A program made the translations under genes and the position numbers. The notes under the pieces are model-generated. The model saw nothing but the letters and a program-made list of their open reading frames with translations, had not been told where the DNA came from and ran no database searches. A stretch of DNA of 64,000 nt, taken from NCBI RefSeq assembly GCF_015244675.1, contig NZ_JABCQO010000005.1, positions 62,001 to 126,000 of the forward strand, written 5' to 3'. The DNA is from Gluconobacter cerevisiae. GTDB lineage: Bacteria; Pseudomonadota; Alphaproteobacteria; Acetobacterales; Acetobacteraceae. Below, piece by piece: positions 49,339 through 58,676 of the stretch. The stretch's first letter is position 1; every line of letters begins with the position of its first letter.

Positions 49339-49974
49339 ATGCCTGCCGCCCAGCTTCTCGGCCGCCGTACCCTCCTCGCCTCCGGAATGGCCCTCGCGGC
49401 CGCTGCGGCAGCACCGTTCGCACGGGCGGACGATGTGCCCGCCAGCGACCCGCGCATGGGACCACGCGTTATCGGCTCGCCGGATGCGAAGATCATCGTG
49501 GACGAGTGGTTCTCCCTGACATGTTCGCACTGCGCCCATTTTTCGAAAGAAATCTTTCCGCAGATCCGTAAGAATCTGATCGACACAGGAAAGATCCGTT
49601 ACCGCTTTCATGATTTCCCGATCGATCAGGTCGCCCTGCTGGCCGCTATGGTCGCCCGCTCCCTGCCAGTGGATCGCTACGAAGCCTTCGTGACGGATCT
49701 GCTGGACCATCTGGACGAGTGGGCGTTCGCACAGAATATCGATCCAGTTGCCGAACTGAAGAAACGCGCTGCCCTGTTCGGGGTGAATTCTGCGGAATTT
49801 GACCGGATTAACGCAGATAATGCCCTGCGCGAGGCCATTATCAACAAGCAGGATCACGACGGCGCTTTCCTCCAGATCCAGGGCACGCCATATTTCCGCA
49901 TCAATGATGTTCCCGCGCCCGACGTGGTCGGGAGTTATGATGATTTCGCAAAAGCAGTCGCAAAGGCTTCCTGA
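49339..49974 (+). CDS. DsbA-family thioredoxin-fold protein (first of a tandem pair)
   Basis: A 211-residue exported thiol oxidoreductase-like protein. The signal carries twin Arg (GRRTLLASGMALAAAAAAPFARA), suggesting Tat export. The mature part contains the CxxC active site in EWFSLTCSHCAHFSKE, HDFPIDQ and the cis-Pro region IQGTPYFRIND. A frame from 49279 (TTG, overlapping the corC stop by 4 bp) exists; ATG at 49339 is chosen with GGAG about 8 nt upstream. It probably introduces or shuffles disulfides in the periplasm. It abuts a paralogue with zero intergenic spacing. Confidence 0.85.
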   Translation: MPAAQLLGRRTLLASGMALAAAAAAPFARADDVPASDPRMGPRVIGSPDAKIIVDEWFSLTCSHCAHFSKEIFPQIRKNLIDTGKIRYRFHDFPIDQVALLAAMVARSLPVDRYEAFVTDLLDHLDEWAFAQNIDPVAELKKRAALFGVNSAEFDRINADNALREAIINKQDHDGAFLQIQGTPYFRINDVPAPDVVGSYDDFAKAVAKAS

Positions 49975-50610
49975 ATGACCCGTCTTTCCCTTTCCCGCCG
50001 CTTTTTCGTCTCCGCCGCTCCGGCTCTTGCTGTTGCGGGAACCGCTGTTGGTAAGGCCCACGCCGCCGATGCAAGCTCCACCGACGCCCGGCTGAGCCCG
50101 CGCATTCTCGGCAACCCGAATGCCAAGGTTCTGGTGCAGGAATGGTTCTCGCTGACCTGCACGCATTGTGCGCATTTCGCGACGGAAGAGTTCCCCAAAA
50201 TTAAGGAAAAGCTGATCGATACGGGAAAGATCCGCTATCAGTTTCATGATTTCTGCGGTGATCGTGTTGGCCTGACAGCGGCCATGGTGGCCCGCTCTCT
50301 GCCGGAAGAACGCTACGTTCCGTTCATTGAGGCCCTGTTCTCCAGCCAGATGCAGTGGGCTTTCGCCGCAGGTGGCGATCCGATGCAGCGCCTTCAGCAG
50401 ATGTCTGCTCTCGCAGGCGTCTCCGCAGCCCAGTTCGATGCCATCAGCAAGGACAATGCTTTCGCCGAAGCCCTGTTCGATCAGGTCAAGAAGGACGCGG
50501 ACACCTACAACATTCAAGGCACCCCATATTTCCGCTTCAACAATACGCACTACGATCAGGACCCGGAAACCTACGAAAAATTCGCCGATCTCGTCGCCAA
50601 GGCGTCCTGA
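49975..50610 (+). CDS. DsbA-family thioredoxin-fold protein (second of a tandem pair)
   Basis: A 211-residue paralogue of the preceding protein, of the same length. Its signal is also Tat-like (SLSRRFFVSAAPALAVAGTA). The active site is EWFSLTCTHCAHFATE; HDFCGDR has an extra Cys where the first has HDFPIDQ. The cis-Pro loop is IQGTPYFRFNN. It starts one base after the previous stop, so it is cotranslated. The duplication suggests two related partners or substrates. It is followed by smc after 34 bp. Confidence 0.88.
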   Translation: MTRLSLSRRFFVSAAPALAVAGTAVGKAHAADASSTDARLSPRILGNPNAKVLVQEWFSLTCTHCAHFATEEFPKIKEKLIDTGKIRYQFHDFCGDRVGLTAAMVARSLPEERYVPFIEALFSSQMQWAFAAGGDPMQRLQQMSALAGVSAAQFDAISKDNAFAEALFDQVKKDADTYNIQGTPYFRFNNTHYDQDPETYEKFADLVAKAS

Positions 50611-50644
50611 TCCACTCCTCTAGGACCGGTATTTCACTCCCCTG

Positions 50645-53600
50645 ATGTCGAGCCGCACCACGACGATCGACCGCCTGAGCATTGGCGGTTTCAAGAGTTT
50701 CGCCGATGAGGTGCGTCTCGATATCCTTCCGGGTCTGACGGGGATCATCGGGCCAAACGGCTGCGGCAAATCCAATGTCGTCGAGGGCCTTCGTTGGGCG
50801 ATGGGCGAAACCTCTGCTCGTGCGCTGCGCGGCGGAGAGCTCGATGATCTAATTTTCGCGGGGACGGGCGCACGCTCGGCCCGCAACATCGCGCAGGTCA
50901 CGCTGCATCTCAGCAATGCGGCAGGTCTGGCGCCCTCGCCGTTTCAGGACGCGGAGGAACTGGAAATCAGCCGCCGGGCCGAACGCGGATCGGGCAGCGA
51001 ATACCGCATCAACGGCCGCGTCATGCGCGCGCGTGACGTTCAGACCCTATTTGCCGATCTGGCGTCCGGCGCACGCAGCTCCGCCATCATCAGCCAGAAC
51101 CGCGTTGGCCAGCTCATCGCCGCAAAGCCCGAGGAACGGCGGCTGCTGCTCGAAGAGGCTGCCGGCATCACCGGCCTACATGCCCGCCGCCACGACGCCG
51201 AACTCAAGCTTCGCCAGACCGAAACCAATCTCTCCCGCGCCGAAGATCTGCGTTTGCAGCTTGAGGAACGGCTTGCGAGCCTCGAAGGCCAGACGGTTCA
51301 GGCCCGGAAATACCGTGAGCTTTCCGAAAAGATCCGCGAGACGGAAACCGCGCTCCATGCTCTGCTCCATGCCCGCGCCAATCTGACTGTGCAACGCAGC
51401 CGGGACGATCTGGCCAAGGCGCGCGAGGATCTGAAAAAAGCCGAACGCGCCGCCGAAACCGCGGCCATCGTCGAGTTCGAAGCCCGCATGGCTGCCCCAC
51501 AGGCGCGCGAGGAAACGGACCGCCTCCGCAGCATGCTGGAGCGCCTGAAAGTGCAGTCCGAGACCCTGAAGCAGGATCTCGACCGCGCTCGGCAGACCGA
51601 ATCCGAAACGCGCCTGCGCCTCGAACAGGCGGAGGGGGATCTGGCCCGAAGCCATGCCAGTCTGACGGCGGACCGGGCGACACAGGAAACGACTGCCGCA
51701 GACTGTGAGGCGCTTGAAGCCGAAATGGATGCGCTCCCGCAACTCCGCTCGGCCTGCAGCGCCGAATGCGAGCGCCTTGATGCGCTCGAAAAGGAGCAGA
51801 CGCTTGCGCTGGAAGACGCAACCCGTCTGCGGGATGCCGAAGCCATCCGCAGGGATGCGATGATGGAAGGGCTCGATGCCCTGACGCTGCGGCTCGATGC
51901 TGAAGCCAGCGCACTCGACGCGATTCAGGCGGAAATCGCTGCGCTGGACGCAACCACGCCTGATGATGCGACGCTAAATGCGCTGCGCCGGAATGCGTCG
52001 TCGATGCAGGAACAATCAGAATCCGACAGCCTCAGGGAACAGGACTGCATAACGGCCCTGCAGGACGCGCGCCTGAAAGCAGAGCTGGCCGGACAGGCGT
52101 TCACGGATGGCAAAAAACGCCTTCAGGCGCTGGAAGCCACGGAAGCCGATCTGGACAGACGTTTGCAAACGACACAGGCCCAGATCACGCAAGATCGGGC
52201 AACGCGTGAGACTGCCCAAGCCGGGCTCCTGACCGAAGCAGCCCGAGCGGATCTTGAAAAAACCCGCGCCGTCACCGCACAGGTCCAGAGCGACGCCCAC
52301 GCTCAGGAAGCGCAGGCAAGGCAGGAGCAGGAACGCCTCGGCACGATCTGGCTGGAAGCCCGTGCGGCAGCCGAGGAAGGCATGCAGCGTCATAAAACGC
52401 TGCTGCGGGCTGTCGAACAGAGCCGCCATGCGCGCGATCAGGCACGCCAGAAAGTGCAGCTCGCCGCAACGGCGGAGGCGACGGCCCGGAGCACTCTCGT
52501 TCCGGAACAAACGGTTCAGGAAGCCCGCAATACCGTCGCACAGAGCGAAAATCGCCTGAAAACTCTTCAGCAGGCTCTGGCGGACGCAGATCTCAGCCTC
52601 ACGACGGCCCGTGAGCGAGAAACAGAAGCCCGGCAAGCACTCTCCGCGCTGGAAACGCTGATCCTACGCACACAGGGCGAATGCGAGGGGCTGGAGCAAA
52701 GCCTTAATGCCGTTGTCGCGCAGCCCGATCCGCTCGAAGATGTCCTCGACCTTCCGCCAGACATGGCACGGGCCGTCGCGGCGATTCTAGTCGACGGGCT
52801 GGATGCTTCCCTTGCTCCAGACAATATTCCTGCCGATCGGCGCTGGCGCTCTCTGGAACCACTTATCCCCGCAAAGCTGCAAGACTGCGTTCGGCTTTCG
52901 ACACTTGTGCAGGCTCCTGAAGCGCTGCAGCGCTGTCTAGACGCCGCATTCCTGCTGGATGACGACGCTGCCGGGCCCGAACTGCAAAAAAACCTTCAGC
53001 CGGGACAGGTTCTGGTCTGCCGCAGCGGGGCGCTCTGGCGCTGGGACGGCTTTACGCGCTCGGCAGACGCGCCGGATGCCGGTGCGGCCCGACTGGAGCA
53101 GCGTCGCCGTCTGACGGACGCCCGCGCGCTTCTTCAGTCTCATCTTGCCTCACAGCCCGCACTGGAAGAATGTTGTGCCGCAGCCTTACAGGCTCGCGAG
53201 CAGGCCGAAGCAGCCCTGACCACTCTGCGACAGGAACGCGCGACACTCGAACCCCAACTGGCCGAAGCCCGGACCGTCTCGTCACGGATTGAGCAGAAAG
53301 CGGCCCTTGCTCTTACGCATTGGGAGCAGGCCAGCGAACGTCTGAAAGACGCGGAAGGCGCGCTGACAGCCGCACAGACCAGCGTCGCACAGGCAGAAGC
53401 CGAACTGACCGCCCATCCCGATCCCGAGAACCTTCAGGCGCAGGCCCGAAACAGCACAAAGGATGCCGAAGCCGCCCGCGAAACGCTCCGCGTGGCGGGA
53501 GCGAGGCTTCAGGATGCCCGGAATGCCGCCGATACCGCCGCCCGGACTCTGGATCAGGCTCTTCTGCGTCACGATACCACGCTGGCGCGTCTGCGGGATC

Positions 53601-55180
53601 TGGATGAAGCCATAGCGCGATTAGAGACGGAACAGGCCCGTCTTGCAGAACAGCGCACTGTCCTCCAGCAACAGGAAAACCGTCCCGATATTTCCGCTCT
53701 GAGGACCGCCGCCGAGACCTCGCAGCAGGTTTTCGATCTGGCACGATCTGCGGCGGATACGGCGACACAAGCCGCGCGAAAGAGCCGTGAAGACGCCCAG
53801 CGTCTGACGCGCGAACTCCAAACGCTGGATCAGACTGCCGCAACGACCCTCGCACGCCGCTCGGCGTTGCAACCGCGCCAGACGGAGCTTCAGGCGCTTG
53901 TCACCCGCCTGCGGGACGAGCATGCGAAACGTATGGGCGAACTGGCGGAGCGTCCCGAACCCACGCTGCTGGAACAGGCGGTTCAGGACGCCACGGCCCC
54001 GCTCCATGAAACGCGGTATCTTCTGGAAGCGGCCCGTACCGAAAGCGGTCGTCTCTCTCTGGAAGACGTTCGCCTCACCGGCGCGCTGAATGCGGTTGGT
54101 GCCAGACTTGAGGTGCTGAGCAGCCAGATCGCAGCTGGAGAGGCCAGCCTTAAACATCTGCGGGAGCGACGGGACGAACTGCACACCAGTTTCCAGACAG
54201 TCAGCGCGGTCCCTGCCGAACTAGATCGGAAACTCGCCGGACACGATCAGAACCTGAAGGATGCCCAAGTCGCTTACGATACAGCACGGGCTGCTGATGA
54301 AGCGGCAGGCACAGCAGGGTTGGAAGCGCAGGAGCAGCGCCGCAACGCCGATCTGGCGCTGGCTGCGGGCCGTGAGACGATTGCACGTCTGACCGAACGC
54401 GCGGAACAGGCTGTCGCTGCCCGTGAGCGCCTTCTGGCCGACAGCGAACCGCCAGAAGGCGGCGCACAGGGCGCAGCTTATCCGTCCGACCTGTCCGAGC
54501 AGGCCGAGACCGCGACCCGCCGGCGCCTTTCTCGCCTTACCCGCGAGCGTGAAGACCTTGGCGCGGTCAATCTGCGGGCCGAAGCCGAATTCGAGGAAGC
54601 CCGCGAGACGGCGGAAACCATCGCCCGCGAACATGCTGAACTGACGGCTGCCATCAACAGGCTGCGCGGCGGGATCAGCACGATCAACCGCGAAGGACGT
54701 GAGCGCCTTCTGGCCGTTTTTTCGGAAGTGGACCGGCATTTCCAGTCCCTGTTCTCCAGGATGTTCGGCGGCGGACGCGCCCATCTGGGTATGGTCGGCA
54801 GCGATGATCCACTGGAAGCCGGGCTGGAGATCTTCGCGCAGCCTCCGGGCAAGAAGCTCTCCACGCTCTCCCTGCTGTCGGGTGGCGAACAGGCCCTGAC
54901 CGCACTTTCGCTGATCTTTGCGACCTTCCGATGCAATCCCGCCCCGATCTGCGTTCTGGATGAAGTCGATGCGCCGCTTGATGATGCCAATGTCGAGCGG
55001 TTCTGCTCGCTTTTGTCCGACATGACCAAAGAAGCCGGAACGCGGTTTCTGGTCGTGACGCATCATCAGCTGACGATGGCACATATGGATCGTCTTTATG
55101 GTGTCACGATGCAGGAGCGTGGTGTAAGCCGGGTGCTGTCAGTCGATCTGGGGCGCGCAGCCGCGTTGATGGACGGCTAA
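50645..55180 (+). CDS. smc: Chromosome segregation protein SMC
   Basis: A 1511-residue structural-maintenance-of-chromosomes ATPase. Walker A is GPNGCGKS (36-43). Two very long coiled coils flank a hinge (about 695-800). The C-terminal head has the signature LSGGEQALTALSLIF (about 1410) and Walker B ICVLDEVDAPLDDANV. It dimerises and works with ScpAB in chromosome organisation. At 1511 residues it is about 300 longer than typical bacterial SMCs, with the extra length in Ala/Arg/Gln-rich coils. It starts at ATG 50645 without a clear ribosome site. A hairpin overlaps the stop codon. Confidence 0.97.
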   Translation: MSSRTTTIDRLSIGGFKSFADEVRLDILPGLTGIIGPNGCGKSNVVEGLRWAMGETSARALRGGELDDLIFAGTGARSARNIAQVTLHLSNAAGLAPSPFQDAEELEISRRAERGSGSEYRINGRVMRARDVQTLFADLASGARSSAIISQNRVGQLIAAKPEERRLLLEEAAGITGLHARRHDAELKLRQTETNLSRAEDLRLQLEERLASLEGQTVQARKYRELSEKIRETETALHALLHARANLTVQRSRDDLAKAREDLKKAERAAETAAIVEFEARMAAPQAREETDRLRSMLERLKVQSETLKQDLDRARQTESETRLRLEQAEGDLARSHASLTADRATQETTAADCEALEAEMDALPQLRSACSAECERLDALEKEQTLALEDATRLRDAEAIRRDAMMEGLDALTLRLDAEASALDAIQAEIAALDATTPDDATLNALRRNASSMQEQSESDSLREQDCITALQDARLKAELAGQAFTDGKKRLQALEATEADLDRRLQTTQAQITQDRATRETAQAGLLTEAARADLEKTRAVTAQVQSDAHAQEAQARQEQERLGTIWLEARAAAEEGMQRHKTLLRAVEQSRHARDQARQKVQLAATAEATARSTLVPEQTVQEARNTVAQSENRLKTLQQALADADLSLTTARERETEARQALSALETLILRTQGECEGLEQSLNAVVAQPDPLEDVLDLPPDMARAVAAILVDGLDASLAPDNIPADRRWRSLEPLIPAKLQDCVRLSTLVQAPEALQRCLDAAFLLDDDAAGPELQKNLQPGQVLVCRSGALWRWDGFTRSADAPDAGAARLEQRRRLTDARALLQSHLASQPALEECCAAALQAREQAEAALTTLRQERATLEPQLAEARTVSSRIEQKAALALTHWEQASERLKDAEGALTAAQTSVAQAEAELTAHPDPENLQAQARNSTKDAEAARETLRVAGARLQDARNAADTAARTLDQALLRHDTTLARLRDLDEAIARLETEQARLAEQRTVLQQQENRPDISALRTAAETSQQVFDLARSAADTATQAARKSREDAQRLTRELQTLDQTAATTLARRSALQPRQTELQALVTRLRDEHAKRMGELAERPEPTLLEQAVQDATAPLHETRYLLEAARTESGRLSLEDVRLTGALNAVGARLEVLSSQIAAGEASLKHLRERRDELHTSFQTVSAVPAELDRKLAGHDQNLKDAQVAYDTARAADEAAGTAGLEAQEQRRNADLALAAGRETIARLTERAEQAVAARERLLADSEPPEGGAQGAAYPSDLSEQAETATRRRLSRLTREREDLGAVNLRAEAEFEEARETAETIAREHAELTAAINRLRGGISTINREGRERLLAVFSEVDRHFQSLFSRMFGGGRAHLGMVGSDDPLEAGLEIFAQPPGKKLSTLSLLSGGEQALTALSLIFATFRCNPAPICVLDEVDAPLDDANVERFCSLLSDMTKEAGTRFLVVTHHQLTMAHMDRLYGVTMQERGVSRVLSVDLGRAAALMDG

Positions 55181-55212
55181 GGTCAATTTTCTCAAACAGA
55201 TAAATTGACCTT
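55179..55212. repeat. 11-bp perfect inverted repeat at the smc stop codon
   Basis: Arms AAGGTCAATTT (55179-55189) and AAATTGACCTT (55202-55212) are perfect complements around a 12-nt spacer; the first arm includes the last two bases of the smc TAA. No T tract follows. It could be a transcript end structure or a dyad operator for the downstream metallophosphoesterase gene (start 55293). Confidence 0.45.
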
Positions 55213-55292
55213 GGACCGTTCTGGCCCTTTGATAGAAGGAAAACCGGAAAGCACGCGCCATCTTCGTTGATCCTCCCCTTCCCGACCCCGTC

Positions 55293-55979
55293 ATGACGCG
55301 AATCCGTGAACACGGCATTCGCGTGGTGGGGGACGTGCATGGCGATCTGAACGCTTTTCGGCACGCAACTGCGACGGAACGCTTCGTCATCCAGCTCGGA
55401 GACCTTGTCGATCACGGGCCGGACAGTGCGGGCGTGATGGAACTCATGCTCGACCTTCTGGAGCATCAGCGCGGGTTGTTTATTCTCGGCAATCATGACC
55501 GTAAACTCGGTCGCGCCCTTGAAGGCCGCCGCCTGAGACGCGATCCGCCTCTTGAGGAAACGCTCCGCCAGATTTCGCTACCGGAATATGATGGCCTTCC
55601 CGAACGAGTCTATCGGGCTATTGATCAGGCGCCGACATGGCTGCGGATCGGGCGCTCCCTATTCGTTCATGGGGGGTTTCACACCGCCATGTTGTCCCAC
55701 TCCTCCGTGCCGGGTCTGGGCGAGATGTCCGCGCCTTTGTCCCGCGCTCTTTTTGGAGAAACCACCGGCCGCATGCAGCCGGACGGCTATCCCGAACGCC
55801 GCCTGACCTGGATCAACCGCATTCCCGAAGGAATGACGGTCTATGTCGGCCATGACCGCCGCTCGACCGACGGACGCCCCTGGCGCCGGACGGGACGTCT
55901 GGGAGGCACGGCCGTCTTTACCGATCTTGGTGCAGGAAAAGGCGGCCATCTTGCATGGATCGATCTGAATGAGCCCTGA
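55293..55979 (+). CDS. Calcineurin-like metallophosphoesterase
   Basis: A 228-residue phosphoesterase with family motifs GDVHGDL (about 13-19), LGDLVDHGPDS (about 39-49), GNHDRK (about 73-78) and a later VHGGF plus VGHDRRS. These give the bimetal centre. It resembles PrpE/ApaH-type serine/threonine phosphatases or dinucleoside tetraphosphatases. The ribosome-binding site is weak. Its end overlaps the chorismate mutase start (11 bp). Confidence 0.88.
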   Translation: MTRIREHGIRVVGDVHGDLNAFRHATATERFVIQLGDLVDHGPDSAGVMELMLDLLEHQRGLFILGNHDRKLGRALEGRRLRRDPPLEETLRQISLPEYDGLPERVYRAIDQAPTWLRIGRSLFVHGGFHTAMLSHSSVPGLGEMSAPLSRALFGETTGRMQPDGYPERRLTWINRIPEGMTVYVGHDRRSTDGRPWRRTGRLGGTAVFTDLGAGKGGHLAWIDLNEP

Positions 55980-56313
55980 GCCTGTGTCCTCCTCCTCCCG
56001 CAATTCCGATCCCGCTCTGGCCGAACTCGAACGCCTGCGTGGCAGCATCGACAATATTGACGCGGCCCTGATCCACATGCTTGCGGAACGGTTCCGCTGT
56101 ACGCAGGAAGTCGGACAGCTCAAGGCCCGTGCCCATTTGCCGCCTGCGGACCCATCCCGCGAAACACGACAGATCGAGCGCCTCCGCCAGCTCGCCCGTG
56201 ACGCGCATCTTGACCCGGACTTTGCCGAAAAATTTCTGGCCTTCGTCATTCACGAAGTCATCCGCCATCACGAGGCCATTGCCGCCAATGCACGCAAGGC
56301 TTCGGAAGCCTGA
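55969..56313 (+). CDS. Chorismate mutase (AroQ type)
   Basis: A 114-residue all-helical enzyme: LERLRGSIDNIDAALIHMLAERFRCTQEVGQLKA carries the conserved Arg, Lys and Asp positions of AroQ helix 1, and the late HEVIRHHEAI fits helix 3. It converts chorismate to prephenate for Phe and Tyr. It is stand-alone, not fused to dehydratase. ATG at 55969 overlaps the preceding gene, and a GTG at 55984 is an alternative. TGATG overlap with the following phosphatase gene. Confidence 0.9.
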   Translation: MSPEPVSSSSRNSDPALAELERLRGSIDNIDAALIHMLAERFRCTQEVGQLKARAHLPPADPSRETRQIERLRQLARDAHLDPDFAEKFLAFVIHEVIRHHEAIAANARKASEA

Positions 56314-56828
56314 TGCCCCTGCACCGCCTTTTGCTGCTGCGCCACGCGGAAGCCGTCCCGCATGGCCTGACTCAAGACGGCGACCGCAGCCGTGCGCTGA
56401 CGTCCAGAGGGTCTGAACAGGCCGCGAGCATTGGCAGACAGCTTGCGGCACTCGATCTGCCCGGCCCGCTGCAAATCCTGTGCAGCCCCGCCATCCGCAC
56501 CCGGCAGACTGCTCAGGGTGTGATGGACATGCTGAATCAGACGGCTGCATTTTCAGTCGAAGACAGCCTGTATTCCGCAACCCCGGACACGCTCTACGGC
56601 CTCGTGCATGGCACGTCCGAAACCGTACGAACGCTTCTGATCGTCGGACATAATCCGACCATCGGCGAGTTCGCCTGCGACCTTCTTGGCCCGGCTCTTC
56701 AAAATACCCATTTCTCAACTCTTTACCGGGGATATCCGCTCGCGGGCCTGACAATTCTCGACGTTCCGGGACACTGGCTGGATGTCCGCCCCTCCACCAT
56801 TCAGCCAGCCACACTCCTTCTGCCCTGA
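56313..56828 (+). CDS. SixA-like histidine phosphatase family protein
   Basis: A 171-residue enzyme of the histidine phosphatase superfamily. Catalytic RHA motif LLLRHAEAVPHG (about 7-18), then LTSRGSEQAASIGRQL, LCSPAIRTRQTAQ (second Arg) and LLIVGHNPTIGEFA (second His). SixA removes phosphate from phosphohistidine proteins such as those of the phosphotransferase system. It overlaps the chorismate mutase stop by 1 base (TGATG). Substrate unproven. Confidence 0.88.
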   Translation: MPLHRLLLLRHAEAVPHGLTQDGDRSRALTSRGSEQAASIGRQLAALDLPGPLQILCSPAIRTRQTAQGVMDMLNQTAAFSVEDSLYSATPDTLYGLVHGTSETVRTLLIVGHNPTIGEFACDLLGPALQNTHFSTLYRGYPLAGLTILDVPGHWLDVRPSTIQPATLLLP

Positions 56829-56920
56829 AAGATCCGTCCAGAGCGGCTCTCTGGACATAAAAAACCTTTCAGAGATAAAACAGAACAACATCCTTACATT
56901 TCAGACGGGTTATCTTCTGC

Positions 56921-58216
56921 ATGTCCGAAAACCGTTCCGCGACCCTCTGCCTCGATGGCCTCAGCCGCCAGTTTCCGCTGCTGGAAGGAACGATCGGTCC
57001 GGACGTGATGGACATGCGCGCCCTGTCCCAGAAAACGGGCGTGTTTTCTTTCGATCCGGGGCTGGGCAGCACCGCCACCTGCACCAGCGCCATCAGCTAT
57101 ATTGATGGCGACAAGGGCGTTCTGCTGCATCGTGGCTATCCGATCGAGGATCTGGCGCTTAACGCGAGCTTCACCGAGACCGCCTATCTGCTGCTTTACG
57201 GCGAACTGCCGACGGCCCCGCAATATCAGGCCTTCAGCAAGGACATGAACACCCACCGGTTGCTGAACGAGCAGATCCGGAACTTCTTCAACGGTTTTCG
57301 TCGTGACGCCCATCCCATGGCTATCCTGTGCGGGACCGTAGGTGCGTTGTCAGCATTCCATCACGACGGGCTGGACATCTCCCAGCCTGCAGCGCGGGAC
57401 CTTTCCGCACGTCGGCTGATCGCTAAAGTCCCGACCATCGCAGCCTGGGCTTATAAATACTCCATCGGCGAACCCTTCATCTATCCTGATGAAGACATGT
57501 CGTTCTCCGAGAACTTCCTGCACATGCTGTTTGCCCGTCCCGGTAACCATTATCGCGTCAATCCGGTTCTGGCCCGTGCGATGGACCGCATTCTGCTGCT
57601 TCATGCCGATCATGAACAGAACGCTTCCACGACCACTGTAAGGCTCGTCGGTTCAACCGGCGCGAACCCCTATGCGTGCATTGCGGCAGGGATTGCGGCC
57701 CTCTGGGGCCCCGCTCATGGAGGCGCCAATGAAGCGGCTCTGGGCATGCTGGAATCCATTGGCAGCCGTGACGGCATCCCGGACTTCCTCAATGAGGTCA
57801 AGAACCGCGATTCCGGGGTACGTCTGATGGGCTTCGGCCATCGCGTTTATAAGAACTTCGACCCTCGGGCGAAAATCCTTCAAGCCACCTGCCACGAAGT
57901 CATCGAAGAACTTGGCCTCAAGCGCGACCCGCTTCTGGATCTCGCGATGGAACTGGAGCGCGTTGCAACCGAGGACGAGTATTTCGTCAGCCGCCGCCTC
58001 TATCCGAATGTGGATTTCTATTCCGGCCTGATCCTCAAGGCTCTGGGCATTCCCAAAAGCATGTTCACCGTCCTGTTTGCTGTCGCACGGACGGTCGGCT
58101 GGGTCAGTCAGTGGAAGGAAATGATCGAGGAACCGTCCGTTCGAATCAGCCGCCCCCGACAGCTCTATATCGGTGCGGCGGAGCGGAGTTTCGTCCCGAT
58201 GAGTGAGAGGAGCTGA
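56921..58216 (+). CDS. gltA: Citrate synthase
   Basis: A 431-residue type II citrate synthase. [14 protein letters not shown]-type region [15 protein letters not shown], catalytic His in [16 protein letters not shown] (about 265), second His in [14 protein letters not shown] (about 307), and catalytic Asp in NVDFYSGL (about 364). It condenses oxaloacetate with acetyl-CoA. The start is ATG 56921, without a strong ribosome site; upstream is an AT-rich 92-bp gap with likely promoter. A hairpin follows at the stop. Confidence 0.97.
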   Translation: MSENRSATLCLDGLSRQFPLLEGTIGPDVMDMRALSQKTGVFSFDPGLGSTATCTSAISYIDGDKGVLLHRGYPIEDLALNASFTETAYLLLYGELPTAPQYQAFSKDMNTHRLLNEQIRNFFNGFRRDAHPMAILCGTVGALSAFHHDGLDISQPAARDLSARRLIAKVPTIAAWAYKYSIGEPFIYPDEDMSFSENFLHMLFARPGNHYRVNPVLARAMDRILLLHADHEQNASTTTVRLVGSTGANPYACIAAGIAALWGPAHGGANEAALGMLESIGSRDGIPDFLNEVKNRDSGVRLMGFGHRVYKNFDPRAKILQATCHEVIEELGLKRDPLLDLAMELERVATEDEYFVSRRLYPNVDFYSGLILKALGIPKSMFTVLFAVARTVGWVSQWKEMIEEPSVRISRPRQLYIGAAERSFVPMSERS

Positions 58217-58226
58217 GGCTCCTCTC
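58205..58226. terminator. 9-bp hairpin at the gltA stop codon
   Basis: Arms GAGAGGAGC (58205-58213) and GCTCCTCTC (58218-58226) are perfect around TGAG, which includes the stop codon. Followed by TAAAATTC, not a strong U run. It lies between the convergent gltA and small hypothetical genes, probably helping termination of gltA. Confidence 0.5.
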
Positions 58227-58232
58227 TAAAAT

Positions 58233-58469
58233 TCAGCAGTCGCAGCCCGGCGTTTGACCTCTGGCCTGACGAACGACGTGATGGTCGATCCATTCCGCCA
58301 CAAGACGGCGGGCTTCCTTAACGGAAGATTCGGGGTGATGGATGCGGTACAGCGTCGTGCATGCGGCGAAGGCCTGCATGTCCGGCTGACCGACCTCCCG
58401 CAGTTCCTGATAGGCCGTCACAACAGCGCGTTCGCATTTCCGGCCGATCCGGCTGGTCTCTATGCTCAC
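58233..58469 (-). CDS. Small hypothetical protein
   Basis: A 78-residue mostly helical protein that I do not recognise: VSIETSRIGRKCERAVVTAYQEL near the start, AACTTLYRIHHPESSVKEARRLVAEWI in the middle and a C-terminus ending CDC. A frame from 58583 exists; GTG at 58469 is preferred with AGGATC about 6 nt upstream. It is convergent with gltA and divergent from pyrE. Several Cys and His could bind metal, but no known motif fits. Low certainty about function, moderate that it is real. Confidence 0.5.
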   Translation of the reverse strand: MSIETSRIGRKCERAVVTAYQELREVGQPDMQAFAACTTLYRIHHPESSVKEARRLVAEWIDHHVVRQARGQTPGCDC

Positions 58470-58676
58470 TTCTGATCCTGCCGTAAATGAGAATGAATAT
58501 CGATATCTCTCCCTAGAACTCCCAGGCCTTCCATGCAAGCAGGAAGATCGGAACAGCCTGTGACACTGACAGGCAGGCTGCAAAATTCACACAGTTCCTG
58601 GTCGGGCGATATTGCCCCTACCCTTCCCGGCTACAGGCCGGTAAACCACGAGAAAACGACGTCAGCGGAGACAAGC

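Noticed and set aside
49258-50550. 430-codon minus-strand open frame opposite the two DsbA-like genes
   Set aside because: Both sense genes have signal peptides, CxxC sites and matching lengths. The antisense product shows no motif, and its internal repeats only reflect the sense duplication.
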